Under the pieces are notes generated by a model that saw only the letters and a list, made by a program, of their open reading frames with translations, was not told where the DNA came from and made no database searches. This document shows positions 1-6,784 of a stretch of 15,421 nt of DNA, piece by piece. The first letter of the stretch is position 1. Each line of letters opens with the position of its first letter. This stretch comes from an uncultured Clostridia bacterium (GTDB taxonomy: Bacteria; Bacillota; Clostridia; Christensenellales; UBA1242): assembly GCA_947631485.1 (NCBI GenBank), contig CANRLJ010000004.1:1-15421 (forward strand). The letters run 5' to 3'. Position numbers and translations under genes: made by a program.

Positions 1-400
1 GCCACTCTTCAATTTTGTCCCTGATGCTGTCTATTTTTCTTGCATTTTCGTCACTGAAATACTTCCTCCTAAATTTGCCAGATGGTGCATAATTTTCATA
101 GACATAGCCCTCCGCTGGAGTTAAATTGTTTAGATATTCAAAGACATCCTCCAACCCCTCAGTCCTTAAGCCATCAAATTTGGGTCTTTGATTGATTGTG
201 ACATTGACATATTGGTGAATATACGAATAGGTCCTAATGTCGTTTGAGATGATTTTGAAACCTTTTGTCTTAAAGAACCGCCCAACAGACCCCGTGCCAC
301 CAAACATGTCGCAGAAACTTCCACGCATTGGAATTTTTGCATCCTGCATGGATTGATAAATAAAATTTAAAAGTCTTGTCTTATTTCCTATATACTTCAT
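1..400 (-). CDS. D12-class (Dam-like) DNA adenine methyltransferase, partial (C-terminus beyond window)
   Basis: The gene starts with ATG at 400 and runs off the left edge; 133 codons are visible. The protein opens MKYIGNKTRLL and has the AdoMet-binding motif FCDMFGGTGSVG at residues 30-41, followed by NDIRTYSY, where the acidic ribose-binding residue lies. This N-terminal arrangement is typical of D12-class N6-adenine methylases (Dam, M.FokI, M.MboII types). The catalytic DPPY motif would lie outside the window. The ATG overlaps the stop of the upstream endonuclease-like gene (ATGA, 397-400), so translation is probably coupled. As the second methylase of the cluster, it probably protects one strand or one half of the recognition site. 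The family call is strong; the specificity is unknown. Confidence 0.88.
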   Translation of the reverse strand, partial: MKYIGNKTRLLNFIYQSMQDAKIPMRGSFCDMFGGTGSVGRFFKTKGFKIISNDIRTYSYIHQYVNVTINQRPKFDGLRTEGLEDVFEYLNNLTPAEGYVYENYAPSGKFRRKYFSDENARKIDSIRDKIEEW

Positions 401-2463
401 TGGCAAAACTCCTGATTCAGTTGTTCTTTTAACTCTTCATCAAATTCTGCCGAATACACAAGTTTAAATTTGGTTGTGTTTTCAGCGGAGAGATAGACGA
501 TTATTATTACAAAACTTTTCAAATAGGCAATATTATCGAAAAGTCCGCGATTTATGGCCGCCTTCACAGCCTCAACTTCTCTTGAAATAACATATTCTGG
601 GCTTTGGGTTTGAACTATGTGCAAATTGTAAACAAACGCATCAAACTGTTTGGTGTTGTTTCCATACAAAATGTCTATCTTTTGACTTGCAAGCGACATT
701 GCCCTTTGAATCTTGCCGTCAGCCAAAATTTCTCGAAAGGTGTCTTTGCCTTCGGCGATCATAAACTTGTTTCCAAGTTGCATTATCAAGTCAACTTTAG
801 TTGAAACGCGGTCAATTTTTTCTTGAATTATTCTGTCTCCTTTGCGAATCATAAACTGCTGCCAAGAGGAGTGGTGTGTGTGAATAAAGCACATCTTCCA
901 CGAGCCGTTTATTGTGGACTGATTTAAATATGTGGACACAACCGCCATTTCTTCCGTCATGCCCTTTTGATTTGTGTCCTCGATGGATGATGGAACAAAA
1001 TTGTCGTTATGAAATGTATGTGGCAAATCAAAATAAATTTTTTGGTCGTTTATAATCAAAACATCAACATATTCCGCCAGTGCCTTGTAGAGTTTTGTGC
1101 CTTTTTTGTTTAAAATATCAAAGTCAGATGGGGTGTCAACTATGCAGTAGCCTATCACCCTCCTGCACTTTTTGTTTCTTAAATCTTTGGAAAACAATTC
1201 TGAAAATGCAACAATCTCTCCGCTTTCTGGGTCAGGAGAGAAGGTCAATTTTCCTTTGGAAACCTTATGAATTCTCAGTGGCAACAACAAACTTTCTGGA
1301 TATTTTTCAGAGTCCAAAATTTCATCTATCTTTTCACTCTCCGCTGGAAATTTTGCCTTCAAATATTCCCCGCACAACTGTGTGTCGGCAAACCCAACTT
1401 TTGCCCCTCCGCTTATATATGTTTTTGAACTCTTCTGCTTTGAGTTTAAAAAATAAATCAAGTTTCTGATATATTTTTTCAGATTGTAGGAAGTCCATTT
1501 TTGATATTTTGTTGGGTCAAAATCCAAAATTTTGCAATTTGAAAGATATTGCTCAACTTTTTCAGGATTATTTTCATAGAGATATGAAATCAGTCCATCT
1601 ACAAATGTGTTGGTGTTTGAAATGATTTCATTGTAAAAATCTGTATTTATTGAAGGTAAATCCTTGAATAATCTTGGTCGTCGGGATGTTACATCAGCGT
1701 ATTTTGACTCCTTAAGATAGTCTATCATGTGCATGAAAAACAATTTTTCAAACTGTTTTTTTGTTTGCAAAGCATTTGCATCAACATCACACAAAATAAC
1801 CGATTTTATGTAGTCAACAAAAATCTCCTTGCTGTCCACAGGTGTTCTGGTCCTTGTTTGAGAATTTTCGAAATTGTTTTCAAAATAGGCGACAAATGAT
1901 GGAACTTTATATCTGATTGAATACAACAGTTGATTGTAAACCTGCAAAGAACTTGGCTCTCTTATTGTGTTCTGCGACTCGTCTCTGCCAGAATAGAAAG
2001 TTTGATAAATAAATGGCACGCCAATCAGTGCTGCGCCCAACTTTCTTCCTTCCCTCTGCCATTGTGAATTTCCAACCGATGCCGTTTCGGTGTTTTCACC
2101 TGCCAAAATCACTCTCTTGCTTGAAATTGAATACAAGATGTAGTCCGGCAAATCAACAAAATGGATTATTCTTGACACTTCCTCTGGCAAATCCCACTTT
2201 TCGTAAGCCCCACAAATTTTTATGCTGTAATAATTTGCTTGTGAGTCACAAAAGATGTAGATTGGCTGGTCAATTTTGTCATAGACAACATTGCAAAAAG
2301 TCAAAAGATTTTCATCCAATGTGAGGTCATTTAAAAGAGTTATTCCCTCAAGTATGTTGTCGGAATACAAGATGAATTCGTGATTATTTTCCAAATTTTT
2401 GTATTCCTGCTGAGAGATTATCTTTTCATTGGTTATCTTGTCATTTATCAGAATTGATTGCAT
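397..2463 (-). CDS. Putative type II restriction endonuclease, family not recognised, 688 aa
   Basis: I do not recognise a named family. The restriction enzyme role is inferred from its position between two DNA methylase genes and from two nuclease-like signatures. Near the C-terminus, D558 followed by E571-G572-K573 (VDLIMQL...AEGK) fits the D-x(n)-E-x-K core of the PD-(D/E)XK fold. Near the N-terminus, P106-D107 and G122-E123-N124 resemble the same core with the lysine missing, followed by a distinctive W135-x-R-E-G-R block (residues 129-155). There is no signal peptide, membrane segment or helicase motif. A GAGGGG ribosome-binding site precedes the ATG at 2463. The gene lies 17 bases after the upstream methylase stop and overlaps the next methylase start by 4 bases. 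A 688-residue endonuclease with two methylases would suit an asymmetric recognition site (type IIS), but this is inference. Confidence 0.7.
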   Translation of the reverse strand: MQSILINDKITNEKIISQQEYKNLENNHEFILYSDNILEGITLLNDLTLDENLLTFCNVVYDKIDQPIYIFCDSQANYYSIKICGAYEKWDLPEEVSRIIHFVDLPDYILYSISSKRVILAGENTETASVGNSQWQREGRKLGAALIGVPFIYQTFYSGRDESQNTIREPSSLQVYNQLLYSIRYKVPSFVAYFENNFENSQTRTRTPVDSKEIFVDYIKSVILCDVDANALQTKKQFEKLFFMHMIDYLKESKYADVTSRRPRLFKDLPSINTDFYNEIISNTNTFVDGLISYLYENNPEKVEQYLSNCKILDFDPTKYQKWTSYNLKKYIRNLIYFLNSKQKSSKTYISGGAKVGFADTQLCGEYLKAKFPAESEKIDEILDSEKYPESLLLPLRIHKVSKGKLTFSPDPESGEIVAFSELFSKDLRNKKCRRVIGYCIVDTPSDFDILNKKGTKLYKALAEYVDVLIINDQKIYFDLPHTFHNDNFVPSSIEDTNQKGMTEEMAVVSTYLNQSTINGSWKMCFIHTHHSSWQQFMIRKGDRIIQEKIDRVSTKVDLIMQLGNKFMIAEGKDTFREILADGKIQRAMSLASQKIDILYGNNTKQFDAFVYNLHIVQTQSPEYVISREVEAVKAAINRGLFDNIAYLKSFVIIIVYLSAENTTKFKLVYSAEFDEELKEQLNQEFCQ

Positions 2464-2480
2464 GAATTCCCCTCTATTTT

Positions 2481-3347
2481 TTAATTTTCCTTTCTAAAAA
2501 TTAAGATGTGCTGGTGTATAAGTGATGGCACATACGCAAAAGGATATCCATATATGTGCAACATCTTGGAATCATCATGCCATATGATATCGGATTTTAA
2601 GACAAATCCATGTATTTCAGAGATTGTCCTTGCAAGGTCTGCCGAAAGAAAATGATATTCCTTCCCTCTGAACATATCGCCAATGAAAACCGCCATATAG
2701 GCCTTGTCTTTCAGCTTTGGATACACCTTTTCAAAAATTGATTTCATCTCTTGCAACCACTCACCCTTTGACTGCAAGTTGCTGTCATTAAATTTGTTTA
2801 AGTTTGACTGCCTCGCAGATTCCGCAGACCTTGTCTTGTCGAGTTTGTCCATAACCCAATATGGCACATCTGTCAGCACAAAATCAATGGAATCGTCCTC
2901 AATGTCTGCCAGCCTTTCGTTTGCGTCTCCTTGCATGATTTCAAACTGCTGCAAGTGTTCCAACTCACAAACTTTCCTGTATATTTCTATCCACTTTGGA
3001 TTTATTTCAATGCCGATGGCTCTTCTGTCAACAAGTGCAGCGCCCAACAATGTGCCCCCAACGCCCGCCAAAGGGTCCAAAACAAGTTGGTCCTTCTTTG
3101 TAAAGGTTTTGATTAAATCCGCGCAAAGTTGTGGGGGCTTTTGCCCTCCATGCTGAGACCTCAATTTGTGTTGCATATTGGATGGATACACCTTAGAGAT
3201 GACTGTCTTGGTTGCAAACTGCCACTCGGCACCGGTCAAATCATTTAACTTGTTTCTTTCATCATATTTTTGTGGCTGTTTGTTTTTTTTGCGTTTGACA
3301 GTTTTCTTTTCGTCGTTAAACATCCCTATTTGATCATAATTACACAT
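2481..3347 (-). CDS. Type II DNA methyltransferase, N6-adenine/N4-cytosine family, 288 aa
   Basis: This enzyme transfers a methyl group from S-adenosylmethionine to an exocyclic amino group in DNA. The AdoMet-binding region is clear: motif X around KPPQLCADLI (70-79), motif I LVLDPLAGVGGTLLGA (88-103) and the acidic residue of motif II at E114. The catalytic motif IV reads TDVPYW (159-164), a variant of the usual DPPY/SPPY. The C-terminus ends HQHILIFRK, as is common in this family. The order X-I-IV is that of a gamma-like class, so whether the base is adenine or cytosine is open. The N-terminus (10-35) is lysine-rich. The start at 3347 is supported by TTGAGGAGAG just upstream and by a consensus promoter. 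It is the first gene of the restriction-modification operon, so methylase is made before endonuclease. Confidence 0.9.
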   Translation of the reverse strand: MCNYDQIGMFNDEKKTVKRKKNKQPQKYDERNKLNDLTGAEWQFATKTVISKVYPSNMQHKLRSQHGGQKPPQLCADLIKTFTKKDQLVLDPLAGVGGTLLGAALVDRRAIGIEINPKWIEIYRKVCELEHLQQFEIMQGDANERLADIEDDSIDFVLTDVPYWVMDKLDKTRSAESARQSNLNKFNDSNLQSKGEWLQEMKSIFEKVYPKLKDKAYMAVFIGDMFRGKEYHFLSADLARTISEIHGFVLKSDIIWHDDSKMLHIYGYPFAYVPSLIHQHILIFRKEN

Positions 3348-3387
3348 GTGCTCTCCTCAATTTCGCGTCCTTCAAACAATATAAGTC

Positions 3388-3416
3388 ATTATAACATACA
3401 ATAACAATTTTTCCAA
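3388..3416 (-). promoter_or_regulatory. Sigma-A-type promoter of the restriction-modification operon
   Basis: On the minus strand TTGGAA (3411-3416), a 17-base spacer and a perfect TATAAT (3388-3393) predict transcription from about 3381, giving a leader of roughly 34 bases before the methylase ATG at 3347. It lies back to back with the promoter of the ligase gene. Confidence 0.75.
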
Positions 3417-3464
3417 ACCTATTTTGCGAAAGTGCTGAGTAAATTGTTTTGAGTGGCTTTTCTC

Positions 3465-3493
3465 TTGATTTTATTTGAAGTTTTAAGTATAAT
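3465..3493 (+). promoter_or_regulatory. Sigma-A-type promoter of the ATP-grasp ligase gene
   Basis: TTGATT (3465-3470), a 17-base spacer and TATAAT (3488-3493) predict a start near 3500. The ribosome-binding site GGAGG (3502-3506) would then sit almost at the 5' end, leaving a very short leader. Confidence 0.72.
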
Positions 3494-3510
3494 CTGCTTG
3501 TGGAGGCATG

Positions 3511-4386
3511 ATGAAGGGCTTAATATTAAAAAATGCATTTATTTCGGACGAGCCTCGTCTATTACAGATAAAAAGGCTGAAAGAGGAATTTTTGAAACAG
3601 AACATAAAGGTTGATTGTCTTTCATGCGACTATTTTTGCGAAATCGCCGAGGATGGCTCTGCCATGTCGCATTTGAAGAAATATGATTTTTGCATATTCT
3701 GGGACAAGGACAAATACATTTCGGAGATTCTTGAAAAGTCCAACTTGAAATTATACAACTCCTCAAAAGCGATAGCACTTTGCGATGACAAGGTGTCAAC
3801 TTTTATTGCCCTTTCAAACCACAAAATTCCGATGCCAAAAACAATTCCTGGGCTTTTGTGCTATTACAAAAACTCAGAAATTTCACAAAAGAGAATTGAA
3901 AAAATTGAAAAGGAACTCGGCTATCCAATGATTGTGAAATCCAGTTTTGGCTCGCTTGGAAATTCTGTGTATAAGATTGACAATCGCGAAGATTTGCTGC
4001 AGATTATGGAAAAATTGAAGTGTCGCCCACACCTTTTTCAGAGGTATATAGAAAGTTCTTATGGAAGAGATTTAAGAATCATAGTTGTTGGCGGCAAAAT
4101 GGTGTGTGGTTATATGCGCAAGAGTGAAAATGACTTCAGGTCAAACTTGGCAGTTGGTGGAAAAGGTTTTAAAATTGAAATTCCAAAAGAGGCACAAAGA
4201 ATTGCTGAAAAGGCGGCAAAGATATTAAAACTCGACTATTGTGGAGTTGATATTCTCTTTGATAAAGACGGCTTTAAACTTTGTGAAGTGAATTCAAATG
4301 CCTATTTTGAAGGAGCGGAAAAAACAACCGGAGTTAATGTTGCAAAGGCGTTTGTCGAACACATAATCAAAACACAAAAGAAATAA
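3511..4386 (+). CDS. RimK-like ATP-grasp ligase (alpha-L-glutamate ligase family)
   Basis: This is an ATP-grasp carboxylate-amine ligase close to the RimK/LysX family, which joins an amino acid, often glutamate, to a protein or peptide carboxylate through an acyl-phosphate. In numbering from the first of two adjacent ATGs (3508), visible features are the N-terminal pre-ATP-grasp domain (1-90), the ATP-binding lysine in YPMIVKSSFG (139-148), the QRYIESSYGRDLR segment (178-190), YMRKSENDFRSNLAVGG (202-218) and the metal-binding residues in CGVDILF (D248) and CEVNSNAYF (E260, N262). The length of about 292 residues is normal. I prefer the second ATG (3511) because GGAGG is only one base from the first. 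The substrate cannot be read from the sequence; ribosomal protein S6 is the textbook target, but clostridial relatives are mostly uncharacterised. Confidence 0.85.
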   Translation: MKGLILKNAFISDEPRLLQIKRLKEEFLKQNIKVDCLSCDYFCEIAEDGSAMSHLKKYDFCIFWDKDKYISEILEKSNLKLYNSSKAIALCDDKVSTFIALSNHKIPMPKTIPGLLCYYKNSEISQKRIEKIEKELGYPMIVKSSFGSLGNSVYKIDNREDLLQIMEKLKCRPHLFQRYIESSYGRDLRIIVVGGKMVCGYMRKSENDFRSNLAVGGKGFKIEIPKEAQRIAEKAAKILKLDYCGVDILFDKDGFKLCEVNSNAYFEGAEKTTGVNVAKAFVEHIIKTQKK

Positions 4387-4410
4387 ATTTTTGTTAATTT
4401 ATCTTTTTGG

Positions 4411-4439
4411 ATGACAAAAATTTTTCTTTATGTTATTAT
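4411..4439 (+). promoter_or_regulatory. Promoter of the GT8 glycosyltransferase gene
   Basis: ATGACA (4411-4416), a 17-base spacer and TATTAT (4434-4439) predict a start near 4446, followed by AGGAGA (4458-4463) ahead of the ATG at 4468. No terminator is visible after the ligase gene, so read-through from it is also possible. Confidence 0.65.
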
Positions 4440-4467
4440 TTAAAAAACTGATATTTTAGGAGAATTT

Positions 4468-5304
4468 ATGATACCAATCGTCTTTAGCGGAAACGGCAAC
4501 GGCAAAATCTTTGAGGGGCTGCTTATGAGTGTGATGAGCCTTGCAAAAAACACATCAGAGGCTCTTGAAATTTTGGTTTTAACAATGGATTTGTCAGACG
4601 AAAATCCAAACTTCAAACCTTTTTCGTCCGAGCAAATTTCTCTTTTGGACAACGTTGTAAAATTGAAAAATAAAGAGAGTTTTGCCAAAAAACTTGATGT
4701 AACAACCCTCTACAAACAACATCTACACGACGGCAAAAACCACGAAAATGGCTACACTCCTTTTGCCATGCTGCGCCTGCTTTTGGATTTGGTGCAGGAT
4801 TGCCCAGACAAGTTGATATATTTGGACATCGACACAATGTGTGTCAGTGACATAAAACAACTGTATGATTTGGATGTTGAGGACTATGACTATGTGGCGT
4901 GCAAGGATTATATGGGAAGGTTTTGGATAAGGCCAAGTTATTGCAATTCTGGCTCACTTCTTTTAAACATGAAAAGGGTGAAAGAGGATGGGCTTTTTGA
5001 AAAATGTCGAGATATGGTAAATCGCAAGAAGATGCTTATGCCAGACCAAACCGCATTAAACAAATATGGCAAAAAGAAATATATGCCTTTCCGCTTTAAC
5101 GAACAAAGAAAAATCAAGTCTGACACCGTAATAAAGCACTTTTGCAAGGGCATTGTGTTTTTTCTTCCATTTGGGTTTCACATATACAACATAAAGCAAT
5201 GGCAACGCGAAAAGGTGCACAAAAGCCTTAAAATTCATGACTTTGACGACATATATGAGCAAGTTGACAAGTTTAAGGCTCTTCGTCCAGATTGTTTTGC
5301 TTAG
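4468..5304 (+). CDS. Glycosyltransferase family 8 protein, 278 aa
   Basis: This is a retaining GT-A-fold glycosyltransferase that uses a nucleotide sugar, of the group that includes LPS galactosyl/glucosyltransferases and glycogenin. Visible family features are MIPIVFSGNGN at the start (nucleotide-binding strand), the metal-binding DxD in LIYLDIDTM (D120, D122), CNSGSLLLNM (159-168, equivalent to the usual FNSGVLLIN block), PDQTALN (192-198) and HFCKG (224-228), where the third metal ligand histidine normally sits. There is no signal peptide or membrane span, so it acts in the cytoplasm, probably on a lipid-linked or protein acceptor for the cell surface. It follows a RimK-like ligase by 81 bases. 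Its 3' end overlaps the convergent small gene by 32 bases. Donor and acceptor sugars are unknown. Confidence 0.88.
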   Translation: MIPIVFSGNGNGKIFEGLLMSVMSLAKNTSEALEILVLTMDLSDENPNFKPFSSEQISLLDNVVKLKNKESFAKKLDVTTLYKQHLHDGKNHENGYTPFAMLRLLLDLVQDCPDKLIYLDIDTMCVSDIKQLYDLDVEDYDYVACKDYMGRFWIRPSYCNSGSLLLNMKRVKEDGLFEKCRDMVNRKKMLMPDQTALNKYGKKKYMPFRFNEQRKIKSDTVIKHFCKGIVFFLPFGFHIYNIKQWQREKVHKSLKIHDFDDIYEQVDKFKALRPDCFA

Positions 5305-5494
5305 GCACGCCATTTTTGGCAAGAAGAAAGACATATTCGTCAAACTTATGTTTGCGAATTGGCATTGATGGAGAGTTTTTAAAGTGAATTAAAAGACAAG
5401 GCGAAATGTTGTGATATGTTTCCAAAAACTCAAAACTTTCCGCCTGCCCACTTTCAATCAGCCTTTTGACCTTTGCATGATAATTAAAATACAC
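5273..5494 (-). CDS. Small conserved-looking hypothetical protein, 73 aa, GTG start
   Basis: A short soluble protein beginning (M)YFNYHAKVKRLIESG, with a conserved-looking block ISPCLLIHF (about 30-38) and MPIRKHKFDEY (44-54). I recall similar 70-80 residue clostridial proteins with the YFNYHAK start and a PIR-x(3-5)-DEY block, some loosely labelled thermostable hemolysin delta-VPH, but this is from memory and implies no known function. The start is GTG at 5494 with no ribosome-binding site. A CATAAT hexamer ends six bases upstream, so a leaderless message is conceivable. The gene starts just after the terminator of the upstream membrane protein gene, and its last 32 bases overlap the end of the convergent glycosyltransferase gene. 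Confidence 0.62.
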   Translation of the reverse strand: MYFNYHAKVKRLIESGQAESFEFLETYHNISPCLLIHFKNSPSMPIRKHKFDEYVFLLAKNGVPKQNNLDEEP

Positions 5495-5506
5495 AAAATT
5501 ATTATG

Positions 5507-5534
5507 ATGAAAAAAACAGCAATTATTGCTGTTT
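5507..5534 (-). terminator. Intrinsic terminator after the six-helix membrane protein gene, possibly bidirectional
   Basis: AAACAGCAA (5514-5522) pairs with TTGCTGTTT (5526-5534) around a three-base loop that is the stop codon of the membrane protein gene. On the minus strand seven T's follow (5513-5507). On the plus strand a T-rich stretch also follows, so it may stop transcripts from the glycosyltransferase side too. Confidence 0.78.
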
Positions 5535-6152
5535 ATTTTTTATCTTTTGGATGGTGGTCATGACAATTGCCCCCAAAAGTGCACCCCCGCAGTCACAAAT
5601 GATGTCAAACATTGTGTTGTAGATGGCAAGCCTTCCATACAAGCCAAATGTGACTTGAGCATCCAAGTCTTTTATGATGCTGTCCGCCGTGAACTCAAAC
5701 ATTTCCCACGCCGCTCCGCACATCATGGAAAACGAAAACAGCACAATAAAGACAAACACCAGCGACCCCTTGTTTTTTCCTGACTTAAAGAAGAGGTAGT
5801 AAGCCAAAAATGACATCATCAAGCCAAACAGAGTGTGAACCAACTTGTCATAGCCATCAAACAGATGATACACCCTCCAAAGCGAGCCAACAAGCACGGC
5901 AAGGGCAAAAAACAAATCAATCACGATTACAAACCACAGGTCAAACTTAATTTTGATGTTGATTATTGGAACAAGCAATATTGCCGCCATGTATGCAAGC
6001 CAAAAGACATAGGCAAGATTGCGGACAACAACCAAATTGAAGTGTGCCACAACAGCATAAGCAATTATGTTTAATATGCCAAAGATGGCATATGCAACAG
6101 TCACCCAAAATATTTGTTTTGTTTTTTCGTCTAATTCACCAAACTTCTTCAC
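5523..6152 (-). CDS. Six-helix membrane protein resembling the YjdF/DUF2238 family, about 209 aa
   Basis: An integral membrane protein of unknown function. From the GTG at 6152, hydrophobic segments lie at about 14-35, 45-65, 72-92, 105-123, 129-147 and 183-200. Polar residues inside or next to helices are suggestive: DKLVH (102-106), WEMFEFTAD (149-157) and MFDIICDCGGALLG (181-194). This D-K-x-x-H / E / D-x-x-x-D pattern resembles YjdF/DUF2238 membrane proteins. The frame stays open upstream to a TTG at 6218, but that codon lies in the terminator tail of the preceding gene. An extended -10 promoter (TGTTATAAT) ends six bases before the GTG, so the GTG would be the first transcribed codon. 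No Shine-Dalgarno sequence exists for either start. Confidence 0.75.
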   Translation of the reverse strand: MKKFGELDEKTKQIFWVTVAYAIFGILNIIAYAVVAHFNLVVVRNLAYVFWLAYMAAILLVPIINIKIKFDLWFVIVIDLFFALAVLVGSLWRVYHLFDGYDKLVHTLFGLMMSFLAYYLFFKSGKNKGSLVFVFIVLFSFSMMCGAAWEMFEFTADSIIKDLDAQVTFGLYGRLAIYNTMFDIICDCGGALLGAIVMTTIQKIKNKQQ

Positions 6153-6158
6153 ATCAAC

Positions 6159-6167
6159 ATTATAACA
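6159..6167 (-). promoter_or_regulatory. Extended -10 promoter placing +1 at the GTG of the six-helix membrane protein gene
   Basis: TGTTATAAT on the minus strand is a perfect -10 with the TGn extension. It lies just after the terminator of the preceding gene. Six bases separate it from the GTG at 6152, so transcription would begin on the start codon. The -35 region (TTAGTT at 17 bases) is weak, as is tolerated with an extended -10. Confidence 0.65.
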
Positions 6168-6218
6168 CAAAGAAAAAGAAAAACTAAACAAAAAACCATG
6201 TTTTTTGCAAAAAAACAA

Positions 6219-6243
6219 TAAAAAAGAGGGCTTTTTGCCCTCT
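6219..6243 (-). terminator. Intrinsic terminator after the four-helix membrane protein gene
   Basis: On the minus strand AGAGGGC, a five-A loop and GCCCTCT (6225-6243) form a 7-bp GC-rich stem followed by TTTTTTA. It lies 17 bases after the stop codon at 6261. Confidence 0.92.
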
Positions 6244-6260
6244 CTTATGATTTCAAAACA

Positions 6261-6737
6261 TTACTTTTTGAAATGTGCAAAAGCAGTTGTTCCGCAAGCG
6301 CCAAGTGCAAGAAGAGTTGTGACGATTGTCAAACCCCAGCCTGCTGAAACGCCGTCAATTCCTGCAGCATCGCCAATAAACACAATATTTCCAACAAGGT
6401 TCATAATGGCAACAACAACAAGAAGACCTGCAAGAACAAGTGTGCCCCAAGCAGCAACTTTTGTGACCATTTCGTTTTTGATAACGTTAAGGTCACAAAG
6501 AAGAAGAACTACTGAAGCAACAAGTGTGAGCCCTGCAACCAACAAGAGTAAAAGTCCTGAAACTGCAGCAAATGTGCTTGTGCTGTCAGCGACTTCTGCG
6601 TTTTTGAAAGCAAAGTCAAGAAATTGATAACCACTTTGGCTGACAACAGAAACTGTATAGTATGGCAATGCAAAAAATGCAAAAACCAAAGCGCTGCAAA
6701 GAGCTGTTACTCCATGAAGAATAGCATTTCTGTTCAT
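6261..6737 (-). CDS. Four-helix membrane protein of unknown function, 158 aa
   Basis: I do not recognise a family. The protein has four hydrophobic segments at about residues 8-28, 57-81, 93-121 and 131-152, with a short N-terminal cytoplasmic end (MNRNAI) and a basic C-terminal FKK. The loop between helices 1 and 2 (about 29-56) contains SQSGYQFLDFAF and is probably outside. Alanine, valine and leucine dominate the helices, and there are no obvious catalytic residues. The frame extends 13 codons upstream, but the ATG at 6737 is chosen because AGGAGG lies eight bases before it. Its promoter contains a ten-base C run between -35 and -10, so expression may be phase-variable. A strong terminator follows. 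A surface, adhesion or stress role is speculation. Confidence 0.82.
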   Translation of the reverse strand: MNRNAILHGVTALCSALVFAFFALPYYTVSVVSQSGYQFLDFAFKNAEVADSTSTFAAVSGLLLLLVAGLTLVASVVLLLCDLNVIKNEMVTKVAAWGTLVLAGLLVVVAIMNLVGNIVFIGDAAGIDGVSAGWGLTIVTTLLALGACGTTAFAHFKK

Positions 6738-6761
6738 GTTTTTTCCTCCTTTCTTTAAATT

Positions 6762-6775
6762 TGACATTTTTGTCA
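6762..6775. promoter_or_regulatory. Inverted repeat TGACA-N4-TGTCA in the 5' leader of the four-helix protein gene
   Basis: Two 5-base arms (6762-6766 and 6771-6775) flank four T's just downstream of the predicted start of transcription (about 6778). The position would suit a repressor site or a small mRNA hairpin. No regulator is recognised. Confidence 0.35.
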
Positions 6776-6784
6776 TCTACTTGC

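Noticed and set aside
1080..1469. 129-codon plus-strand frame inside the endonuclease candidate gene
   Set aside because: Antisense shadow with low-complexity Leu/Phe/Ser/Cys content and no start signals; the minus-strand gene has a ribosome-binding site and coherent protein sequence.
2704..3156. 150-codon plus-strand frame opposite the first methylase
   Set aside because: The minus-strand frame carries clear methylase motifs; the plus frame is Ser/Cys-rich shadow sequence.
6153..6218. N-terminal 22-codon extension of the six-helix membrane protein from a TTG at 6218
   Set aside because: It reads through the tail of the upstream terminator and the extended -10 promoter, has a low-complexity Phe/Ser sequence and has no ribosome-binding site.
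6205..6627. 140-codon plus-strand frame opposite the four-helix membrane protein
   Set aside because: Thr/Ala/Arg/Pro-rich antisense of a hydrophobic protein; the minus frame has a strong ribosome-binding site, promoter and terminator.
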